Below, one piece after another: positions 53,973 through 61,348 of a stretch of DNA of 64,000 bases. A model generated the notes under the pieces. It did no database searches. It had not been told where the DNA came from and saw nothing but the letters and a program-made list of their open reading frames with translations. Source of the DNA: Luteolibacter arcticus (GTDB lineage Bacteria > Verrucomicrobiota > Verrucomicrobiia > Verrucomicrobiales > Akkermansiaceae); assembly GCF_025950235.1 (NCBI RefSeq), contig NZ_JAPDDT010000017.1:62001-126000 (forward strand), given 5' to 3'. The translations under genes were made by a program, and so were the position numbers. Numbering within the stretch: position 1 is the stretch's first letter; every line of letters begins with the position of its first letter.

Positions 53973-54410
53973 GTGAAGTGTCTCCCTATCCGGCTCGCCC
54001 TCGCCGCCCTCCTGTTCTTCATCCCCGGCACGCTCACGGCCAATCCCGTATCCGATCCAACGGCGGGACTTGCCAAAGGCATCGGGATGGCGGTCGTAGT
54101 CTTCGCCCTGGCCGCCGAAGTCGCCCTCACCTCGACCGTCGCAATCTGGCTCTGCCGGATCGGGCACCGTCCTCCGCTGGTCATCGCCTTCGCCCTGCTC
54201 AATGGACTGAGCTATACCGTCTTCATCCGGATGATCTACCCGCGGACCGGAATGATCGTCCTCATCGAATTGCTAATCTGGATTGTCGAAGCGTTCGGCA
54301 TGCTCGTGATCACGGACCGGCTTTCGGACAAGCCGCTCACGCCAAAGCGAGCGCTGGCCATCTCCTTCGCGGGCAATCTCCTCTCGTTCCTGATCGGCTA
54401 CGGAGTTTAA
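53973..54410 (+). CDS. Four-helix membrane protein of unknown function
   Basis: A 145-residue protein from a GTG start. A signal-like first segment (LALAALLFFIPGTLTA) is followed by helices GIGMAVVVFALAAEVALTSTVAIW, LVIAFALLNGLSYTVFI, MIVLIELLIWIVEAFGMLVI and ALAISFAGNLLSFLIGYGV. No family was recognised. It converges on the GH43 gene with an 18-base gap. Confidence 0.6.
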   Translation: MKCLPIRLALAALLFFIPGTLTANPVSDPTAGLAKGIGMAVVVFALAAEVALTSTVAIWLCRIGHRPPLVIAFALLNGLSYTVFIRMIYPRTGMIVLIELLIWIVEAFGMLVITDRLSDKPLTPKRALAISFAGNLLSFLIGYGV

Positions 54411-54428
54411 GCGGATCCCCCATTGCTC

Positions 54429-55511
54429 TCACGCCGGCCACTCGCTCTGCAGCTCCCACTCATCCCGCCACTCGACCACCGGCAGCCCGTGCTTGAAAAC
54501 CACCGGCAGCCACACGTAGCGACCATCGATCGCGTTCCCCGGCCGCCAACGATCCGCCATGTAAATGAACGCATCCCTTCTCCCCGCCACCGGCAAGACG
54601 AAGGCCGGCTGCGATTCGAAGCTATTCGCGATCTGCGCCCCACTGCCCAGGCACGGATTGCCATGCTCCTCCCACGGCCCCCAGATCGATGGCGCGGAGC
54701 TGAGCCGAGCCGTATTCGGCGTCCAGCCGGTGCAGTCCGAGGTGAAGAGCCAGTAGCGGCCATTCCACTTCATCATCGCCGGGGCCTCGTGGAATCGGCC
54801 GGGAAAGATCCGGATGTAGCGGCCCGCCGGTTGCGTGAAGGTCTCATCCAGCAGCGAAACATGCAGCGTCCCATTATTCTCGGAGGCGTAGAGGTGATAC
54901 GCGCAGCCATCGTCATCGACGAATAGGGTCATGTCCCGCGCCATCTGCCCGACGGCGAAATCGCGGCGGAAGACAACGTTCTTCGGATACCACGGAAACG
55001 GCGCACCGCCGAGACCCAGCGCCGCCAGCTCGCACTCCTCCGAATCTGTTAGAGGATGCTTCCACTCCTCCGGCAAATTCTCCGGCCACACCCCGGCATT
55101 CTGCCTCAGGCTGTGAAGAAAGCGATACGGACCGCCCGGCGCATCGGCAATCGCCACCGCACTCCGCGCCCCGCCATAGCCACCGCCCATCGGCTCTAGG
55201 TGGAACCACATCACAAACTTCCCCGTGCGCGTGTTATAAATCACCTTCGGCCGCTCAAGGATGCAGCCCGTCGGAATCTCGCTCCCCGGCGAATCATCGA
55301 CCGTTAGCGCGATGCCTTCATCCCGCCAGTGGATGAGATCCTCCGATGCGTAAACATGAACGCCGACATGCGCGCGATTTCCCTCCTCGCCCGCGATCTT
55401 GTGCTCGCCGAACCACCAGTAGGTCCCCTCATGAAAAAGCACGCCGCCGCCGTGTGCGTTGATCGGCACGCCGTTCGTATCATACCAAATCTCGCCAGGC
55501 CGCAGCATCAT
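54429..55511 (-). CDS. GH43-family glycosidase (galactanase-like)
   Basis: A 360-residue five-bladed propeller enzyme without signal peptide. IWYDTNGVPINAHGGGVLFH at 8-27 contains the DTNG..INAHG region typical of the GH43 subgroup that includes exo-beta-1,3-galactanases. The general landmarks are YWWFGEHK, ERPKVIYN (likely pKa-modulating Asp/Glu region), RDMTLFVDDDGCAYHLYAS and HEAPAMMKWNGRYWLFTS (likely acid Glu). ATG 55511 begins the GH43 homology; the annotated frame 25 codons longer overlaps a palindromic element and is unlikely. A pectin side-chain (arabinogalactan) substrate suits the neighbourhood, but specificity is inferred. Confidence 0.8.
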   Translation of the reverse strand: MMLRPGEIWYDTNGVPINAHGGGVLFHEGTYWWFGEHKIAGEEGNRAHVGVHVYASEDLIHWRDEGIALTVDDSPGSEIPTGCILERPKVIYNTRTGKFVMWFHLEPMGGGYGGARSAVAIADAPGGPYRFLHSLRQNAGVWPENLPEEWKHPLTDSEECELAALGLGGAPFPWYPKNVVFRRDFAVGQMARDMTLFVDDDGCAYHLYASENNGTLHVSLLDETFTQPAGRYIRIFPGRFHEAPAMMKWNGRYWLFTSDCTGWTPNTARLSSAPSIWGPWEEHGNPCLGSGAQIANSFESQPAFVLPVAGRRDAFIYMADRWRPGNAIDGRYVWLPVVFKHGLPVVEWRDEWELQSEWPA

Positions 55512-55557
55512 GGAAGGGATGCCTCCTCCCCAGCCCACAAGGCAACGGCAACGCCGC

Positions 55558-55571
55558 TTTCCGTGGCGAGC
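55558..55571 (+). promoter_or_regulatory. Weak copy of TTTCCRTGGAAAGC element
   Basis: TTTCCGTGGCGAGC, 12 of 14 positions identical to the GH88/lyase elements, 47 bases upstream of the GH43 ATG. The right half-site is degraded, so on its own it would be unconvincing. Confidence 0.3.
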
Positions 55572-55592
55572 AAACCAAGCCAGCAAGCAAGA

Positions 55593-56057
55593 TCAGGTGC
55601 CTCCACCCGAGTTATTCGACGCCGCCCGTCGCCACGTCAGCGCCGTCAGCCAGAAGGCAAACGCCGCCAGCCGGAAGTCCCCCACCTCGCCGTGGATCGC
55701 CGCCCGACGCGTGAAAGGATGCGCCGGCTGGATCAGCGCGTTCACCCGGTCGCCCTCCAGCCGCATGCTCCGCCCGAACGCCGACTCGGCCCGCAACACC
55801 GCCCGGCCATCACGACCGGAAATCTCGAAAGTCCGCCGGAACGCCGAAACCTTCTGCGCCGTGAACTCCGTGCCGGCGTTTCCCACTAGTCGCCAGGACC
55901 CGCTCCAGACTCCGTCCTTCATCACCGCAAAGGATTCGCCATCCACCCACAACCCACCCTGCTCGCCGATCCAACGCATCTCCGTCTGCGCGCCGTGACC
56001 GGCACCGCTCAATTCGTAATCCCAGGAACAGATCCCGCGCGGGAGGCATGCGATCAT
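55593..56057 (-). CDS. Hypothetical protein, LURP-one/scramblase-like
   Basis: About 154 residues from ATG 56057; the longer frame upstream enters the repeat block and is discarded. It has the feel of the LURP-one/Tubby C-terminal fold: MRWIGEQGGLWVDG, VSAFRRTFEISGRDGRAVLRA, then a hydrophobic tail FRLAAFAFWLTALTW that may insert in a membrane. It is upstream of GH43 on the same strand. No biochemical function can be given. Confidence 0.5.
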   Translation of the reverse strand: MIACLPRGICSWDYELSGAGHGAQTEMRWIGEQGGLWVDGESFAVMKDGVWSGSWRLVGNAGTEFTAQKVSAFRRTFEISGRDGRAVLRAESAFGRSMRLEGDRVNALIQPAHPFTRRAAIHGEVGDFRLAAFAFWLTALTWRRAASNNSGGGT

Positions 56058-56156
56058 GGTGGAATCCTGCCCCGCCCCGGCCCCGCTCCGCCATGAGGAT
56101 CTGCAGCGGAATTTCCATCCGCCTGCCGGGCCGGTGGGGATGCCCTTTCCAACCGT

Positions 56157-56560
56157 AGGCGCGTTAGAGACAAACTGTTGCAAAACCCGCTGGATAGAGA
56201 TCCCACCAAGCCATCGTCCCCGGAGGGGTCGCAGCCAGTAGCCGGGGGTAAGCGGAGCGCCACCCCCGGATAAAATACGCAACGGAGGGAACCCCGGATG
56301 GGGTTCAAGCCGGGCATGAACAACGGACGCGCCCCGCATCCTCTCTTTCGTTCCGACTTGATGGAGACTGTTAGACGCCGCGGTGTGCTTCCGGCCCGGC
56401 TGGAATCCCCTCCGGGATTCCTTTCGCGTTCCTTGGGTCCGGTGGTCTTTGCCGCTACGCGGCTGCGACCACCGGCTACTCGCTGGGATCCCTCCGGGAT
56501 CGCGGGGACCGAAACAGGGGTCTTGCAACCGTCTGGTAACACCGCGGAAGTAAGGGTAAT
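56157..56560. repeat. Composite repeat block: copies C and D inverted inside a GTAGGCGC element
   Basis: No gene. Copy C (about 56172-56349) and copy D (about 56350-56530, inverted; GATCCCTCCGGGATC at 56487-56501) of the 150-bp repeat face each other, extended by flanking GTTGCAARACCC arms. On the outside, GTAGGCGCG (56156) and TGGTAACACCGCGGAAG (56535) look like the two halves of one GTAGGCGC element split by this block. Copy C keeps its stems by compensated changes (CCGGGGGT/ACCCCCGG; AACCCC-GGAT-GGGGTT). Confidence 0.65.
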
Positions 56561-56628
56561 GCCCGCTTCACCCACAGCTCAAGCAGTGCCATCCCCACAC
56601 CTACAATGAGTCGGATCACCCGCTCTCC

Positions 56629-59600
56629 TCACCCGCCCTCACCACTCACCCGCAACCTCATGAATCGCCGCGTTCGCCCCACGGCTTCTAGAACATCCTC
56701 CACGACCACAGGACCCGCCACATTCCCCGCACCACTGCTACTCCAAATCGCCTCCAAGCTCTCCAGCGAATCCCCCGCCTCGACCGTATAAGTCAGCGAC
56801 GGATCCCCGATCCGCTGGAAGCTCAAGCCAAGCCGTCCCCCGGCAAGCTGCGCCTGGGGAAGACGCCCCAGCTCAAACGGCTCCCCCGCCGCAACCCCGA
56901 GCGCATACTCGATGAGATTCACCACCCCATTCCCATCGGCATCCGCCAAGGACCCGGCAAGATCCTCCGCGGCATTCTCACCGAAACGCTGCTCCGCCCA
57001 GATCTCAAACGCCGACTGCGGATCTGTTAGAACAAGATCGATCCGCCCCGCTTGCACCGCAAACGCCGCCACAAGCGCGGAACCCACCGGCGGCGACCAC
57101 GTGAGCTGCGGAGTTCCCGTCAGCGTGCCGGAATACTGGAGCAGCAGATAAGTGCCAGCCACCAAGGTCCCCCCAAGGCTTTCCGCAACCACCGTGACCG
57201 GGCCCGAGAGCGTGACCGACCCACCGACCGTGAGCCCACGGGTCAATGCCGGCGTGACCGCAATGCCGAGCTTCGCATCAGCGGCGAGCGTCAAATTCCC
57301 CGCTAGCGAACCGGTCCCCGCCAGCGTGGCACCACTGGCAACCGAGACCGCGCTGTTAGCCAGCGAGCCATTCACCACGAGCACTCCGGACTGCACCTGC
57401 GTGGCACCGGTGTAGGTATTGACCCCGCCCAAAACGAGACGGCCATTGCCGGTCTTCGTGATGGCGCACGTGTTGTTGCCATTGTTGATCACGCCATCGA
57501 AGACCGAGTCGTGATGATTGCCACCGATCGTGTAGGTGACCGCCGCGTTGTTGCCGCCGCCGGACGCACCGGAGAGGAACGAGCCAGCCAGCCCTGATAA
57601 AGAGCCGAGCGAAAACGCCGATCCTGAGCGAGCGCTCAAGCTGCGCGTGCCGAGATCGAAGTCGGCGAGAGCCGAGCCACCGGACCCAAAGAAGCGGAAC
57701 GATCCACTGCCGCCGAAAAGGAATCGTCCCGAAAAACCGGCAAGCGATCCTTCGAGGTCGAAGACATTGGTCGCCGTCAGGGTGAGCGTGCTGCTGCCCG
57801 AGATCGCCTTGACCCCATGATTGCCGCCCGAGTGCCCCCCGGAAATGGCAGCGTCGCTTTCCACCGCGATGCTGTTAGGCACCGTGAACGTACCGGTCGC
57901 AAGCGTGCCACCGCGCAGCGTCACCGTCCCCGTGCCGAGCGCATTGGCATGACTGAGCGAGATCATGCCCGCATTCAAGATCGTCCCACCGGCATAGCTA
58001 TGAGCCGTGGAAAGCGTCAACGTGCCCGCACCGCGCTTATCCAGGCTGCCTGACCCGGCAAGCGAGCCCGCTCCCGTGAAAGCGAGTGGATTAGCATGGT
58101 CCGCCACCACCACGGACGGACTGAGCGCCCCGGCCAGCGTCACGGCACCAAGCGCTGAAGTCTCGTCAAAGCGCACCGAGTCCCCGGCGACGAATGGAAT
58201 CGGCGCGGGATTACCGGTGAGCCTGAAATTCGCCGCGCCCATGTCCCAAGTTTGCGATGCCGCTCCCGTCCACACCACCTCTCCCGGTGAGCGCGGCAGC
58301 GCGATCGACTCGGTCGTGATGTTCGGCAGCGGCAGCGTGACCATGTCCTGACCGACGAAGAACGAAGGATGAGGCGGCTGATTGTAGGCCACGTTCTGCC
58401 ACGCGAGCGCGACGCGATACTGCGGGTCGTGCAGGAAGGTGCGCAGACGGCGACTGGCGGTAGTCCGCGAGACAAATACCAGCAGCGCTGTGCTGTCGCC
58501 ATTGCGGCAGATCAGCTCCTCGCGCCAATCGCCCATCAGGTCGCCGGACAGGCACGGGTTGGCCTTGGTGCTGTTGTTCTGAGTGGCACCGTATTCCCAT
58601 GCCTGCAGGACATTCGTGCGACCGTAGGAGGTCGGGTCGATGTCGGAGATCACCGTGCCATCGAGCGTTTCTCGCAGCACGTCCGCATCCCACCAGATGC
58701 CGAAGTTCTGGTGCATGTTAGACGGCTTGCCGCCGGTAACCCCGCCCGCAGCAGAGTAGATATTGCCGCTATTGCTGGCCCATGCCTCGGCTCCGGGATG
58801 ATTCGGATCGATGTCCATCGCGACACCTCGGCCAGTGTCGCCGGTGGCGGGCGTGGACCACAGGATCGCGCCGGTGGCCGCATCGCGGAAGGTGGCGCCA
58901 CGATTGCCGCTGCTGCCCATGTCCTCGTGGATCGCGAAGACCTCCAGGCCGGGCCGCGCGGGATCGAAGTCCGAAACGTGCAGCGCATCACCATGACCGA
59001 GCCCGGTCGAGTAGAGGCCAGTGCCATTGTCATCCACGGTCATCGAGCCGTAGATGATCTCCTGCTTCCCATCCGCATCCACATCGGCGACGGAGAGTTG
59101 GTGATTTCCCTGGCCGGCATAGTCGGTGCCGTTGGCCGCGGCGAAATGCCAGCGCTGCGTGAGCTGCCGGTCCCGCCAATCCCACGCGACCAGATGGCTC
59201 TGCGTGTAGTAGCCACGGCACATCACCAGCGACGGCCGCGAGCCATCAAGGTAAGCCACCCCCGCCAGAAAGCGATCCACGCGATTGCCATAGCTGTCAC
59301 CCCAGTTCGACACCGTCCCACGTGCCGGCGTATAGCTGGCCGTGGCAAGCGCCGCTCCTGTTAGACCGTCGAAGACCGTGAGATACTCCGGCCCGCTGAG
59401 AATGTAGCCGCTGCCATTCCGATAGTCCGCCGTGGCGCTGTCGCCGCCAAGCAGAACCGCATTTCCCAGACCATCGATCGTGCCCGGCGCGGTCTTCATC
59501 GCCACCTCGGCGCGACCGTCGCTATCGAGGTCATACGCGATGAACTGCGTGTAGTGCGCTCCCGCGCGAATGTTCTTTCCCAGATTGATCCGCCACAACC

Positions 59601-60237
59601 GCGTCCCATCGATGCGGTAGCCGTCCATGTAAACCTCACCGGTGTAGCCGGCCAAGGAGTTGTCCTTGGAGTTCGAAGGATCCCACTTGAGGACGATGTC
59701 CAGATCGCCGTCACCATCGAGGTCGGCCGGCGCAGCGTCGTTGGCGGAGTAGGTGTAGGCCTCGCCGGTGGGCGTGGTGCCACCGAGGGGAGCCTCGATC
59801 GGGATGCTGAAAAACGGCTGGTTCACCGGATTCGCCGGCAGCACGAAGGACTCGGAGGGCGACCCAAGCACGCCATCAATGACCGGCCGGACATGGTAGG
59901 AGATCGTGCTGCTGAAGGATGAGCTACCCGGCGTATCGCGGTAGTCGGTGGTGTTGGTGACGGGCGTGGCCGTCAGTTGCACCGGATCCGCACCCCCAAC
60001 CGAGCGATACACATGGAAGCCGGTATTGTCCGGATCAAGGCCGAGAAATCGCCAGCCGACATAGACCTGCGTGGAGCTGGAACGCAGCGCCACCACCCCG
60101 CGGTCGAGGTTTTCCATGTGCATCTGCGCCCGCAGACCGGGCGCACTCGCGAGAAACCCACCGCATCCGGCAAGCAAGGCAAGCCAGCGCGTCTTCAAGC
60201 GCCAGGACACGCGCCGGATTTGGGTTTCATCGGGCAT
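56629..60237 (-). CDS. Rhamnogalacturonan lyase, PL11, with PATR tail
   Basis: A 1202-residue exported enzyme. ATG 60237 follows a GGAG spaced about five bases; ATG 60252 is the alternative. Signal region WLALLAGCGGFLASAPGLRA. Residues about 40-640 are PL11, an eight-bladed propeller: MENLDRGVVAL, ADLDGDGDLDIVLKWDPSN (Ca-binding), GYRIDGTRLWRINLG, QFIAYDLDSDGRAEVAMKT, GNRVDRFLAGVAYLDG, GNHQLSVADVDADGKQEIIYG, HQNFGIWWDADVLRE, SGDLMGDWREELICR. PL11 cuts the rhamnogalacturonan-I backbone, producing unsaturated galacturonate ends. PATR-like repeats follow (HSYAGGTILNAG, VNTYTGATQVQSG), then the shared C-terminal module (ADADGNGVVNLIEYALG ... RRFMRLRVSG). Confidence 0.93.
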   Translation of the reverse strand: MPDETQIRRVSWRLKTRWLALLAGCGGFLASAPGLRAQMHMENLDRGVVALRSSSTQVYVGWRFLGLDPDNTGFHVYRSVGGADPVQLTATPVTNTTDYRDTPGSSSFSSTISYHVRPVIDGVLGSPSESFVLPANPVNQPFFSIPIEAPLGGTTPTGEAYTYSANDAAPADLDGDGDLDIVLKWDPSNSKDNSLAGYTGEVYMDGYRIDGTRLWRINLGKNIRAGAHYTQFIAYDLDSDGRAEVAMKTAPGTIDGLGNAVLLGGDSATADYRNGSGYILSGPEYLTVFDGLTGAALATASYTPARGTVSNWGDSYGNRVDRFLAGVAYLDGSRPSLVMCRGYYTQSHLVAWDWRDRQLTQRWHFAAANGTDYAGQGNHQLSVADVDADGKQEIIYGSMTVDDNGTGLYSTGLGHGDALHVSDFDPARPGLEVFAIHEDMGSSGNRGATFRDAATGAILWSTPATGDTGRGVAMDIDPNHPGAEAWASNSGNIYSAAGGVTGGKPSNMHQNFGIWWDADVLRETLDGTVISDIDPTSYGRTNVLQAWEYGATQNNSTKANPCLSGDLMGDWREELICRNGDSTALLVFVSRTTASRRLRTFLHDPQYRVALAWQNVAYNQPPHPSFFVGQDMVTLPLPNITTESIALPRSPGEVVWTGAASQTWDMGAANFRLTGNPAPIPFVAGDSVRFDETSALGAVTLAGALSPSVVVADHANPLAFTGAGSLAGSGSLDKRGAGTLTLSTAHSYAGGTILNAGMISLSHANALGTGTVTLRGGTLATGTFTVPNSIAVESDAAISGGHSGGNHGVKAISGSSTLTLTATNVFDLEGSLAGFSGRFLFGGSGSFRFFGSGGSALADFDLGTRSLSARSGSAFSLGSLSGLAGSFLSGASGGGNNAAVTYTIGGNHHDSVFDGVINNGNNTCAITKTGNGRLVLGGVNTYTGATQVQSGVLVVNGSLANSAVSVASGATLAGTGSLAGNLTLAADAKLGIAVTPALTRGLTVGGSVTLSGPVTVVAESLGGTLVAGTYLLLQYSGTLTGTPQLTWSPPVGSALVAAFAVQAGRIDLVLTDPQSAFEIWAEQRFGENAAEDLAGSLADADGNGVVNLIEYALGVAAGEPFELGRLPQAQLAGGRLGLSFQRIGDPSLTYTVEAGDSLESLEAIWSSSGAGNVAGPVVVEDVLEAVGRTRRFMRLRVSGEGG

Positions 60238-60304
60238 CAGACTCCGGATCATCGCCCGGAAACGCCCGCTCCGCCATCACCCGAATGGAGGTGACGGGTT
60301 CTTC

Positions 60305-60664
60305 TCACTGTCGCGGCAATGACGCCGACCACGCCTCGCGCGCCCGCCGGCAGTCCGGGCAGTATTTCCGGAGAATCCGGCGGTAGCGGCGATTCGGGTG
60401 CCCGTAGCCGTCATTGAAGGTATCCAAAGGAAACAGCGCCTGCTTCGCCGCGATCCAGTCCCCGCCATGGCTCACGGTGACAAAGCCACGGTTCGGCACG
60501 AACTCGCTCGCCGTCGTCGCCTGATGCAGCGGGCAATTCTCGGGAAACTTCCAGTAGCCCACCGAAACAAAGGTCGTCGACCAAAACCAAATCCCGATGC
60601 CGAGGGCAACGCCCGCCGGCACAAGCAGCGCGATGGCCTTCTTCGAGGGGAACTTCAGCTTCAT
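60305..60664 (-). CDS. Small membrane protein with CPDC motif
   Basis: A 119-residue protein. A membrane helix ALLVPAGVALGIGIWFWSTTF at about 13-33, then a periplasmic part with ENCPLHQ and a CPDC pair near the C-terminus (YCPDCRRAREAW). The CxxC could bind metal or be redox-active. It follows PL11 upstream on the same strand by 67 bases. Function unknown. Confidence 0.55.
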   Translation of the reverse strand: MKLKFPSKKAIALLVPAGVALGIGIWFWSTTFVSVGYWKFPENCPLHQATTASEFVPNRGFVTVSHGGDWIAAKQALFPLDTFNDGYGHPNRRYRRILRKYCPDCRRAREAWSASLPRQ

Positions 60665-60764
60665 GGGATTTCGGCAGCCATCCCGCAAGCCCTCGGCGGA
60701 ACTTCGGCAGCAAATCACCAAACTATCCAACGGATGATCAGCGTCAAACTCGCGGGACCCAAAA

Positions 60765-61259
60765 TCAGGGCTTCAGGTTCGGCTGGTTCCGGAACGGCAT
60801 GGTGGGATTAAACTGAACATCGGCGATCAGCAGACGATCCCCAGCCACAGATTCGCCAGCCGGATGCAGGATTGTGGAGAAATCGCGATGAACAATCTGC
60901 CATTGATCGCTGTGGATTTCCTTTGGATCCACCGGCTTCCCGGTAGCCAACTCGGACGGTGCATAGAGGATCAACTGATCACCTTCCACCCGGAACTTCC
61001 CGGTAAGAGGATAGTTCGGCTCTTCCCTCAAGACATCGGAATACCTCCAGTAAAAGTAGCGATTTCCTTCTAACGCCAGGGCCACTCCCATAGCACCAGC
61101 CCAATTCGCCGACATCACCCACGCCCCATCGAAGTGGTCCGGAAACCCCAGCGCCGTTTGATGCGCCTCGGCACTCTGGACGGCGGCACTCCCGGCCGGC
61201 GCCGGCTTGTCACAAGCGGCTAGGATCAAGACGACAACGACAGAACAGAGGTTCCTCAT
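60765..61259 (-). CDS. Hypothetical lipoprotein
   Basis: A 164-residue protein with signal MRNLCSVVVVLILAAC (lipobox LAAC, Cys16). The mature domain (GAMGVALALEGNRYFYWRYSDV, YPLTGKFRVEGDQLILYAPSE) is a beta-rich lipocalin-like pattern. No family recognised. Confidence 0.65.
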   Translation of the reverse strand: MRNLCSVVVVLILAACDKPAPAGSAAVQSAEAHQTALGFPDHFDGAWVMSANWAGAMGVALALEGNRYFYWRYSDVLREEPNYPLTGKFRVEGDQLILYAPSELATGKPVDPKEIHSDQWQIVHRDFSTILHPAGESVAGDRLLIADVQFNPTMPFRNQPNLKP

Positions 61260-61348
61260 GCTTCAATCGCATCAGCCTACCGGAGGAGAAGCGGCAGTCA
61301 AAGCCGGGAGAGGAGGAACTTAGGCTCGGGTGAAGTTCCCCAGCGCCT

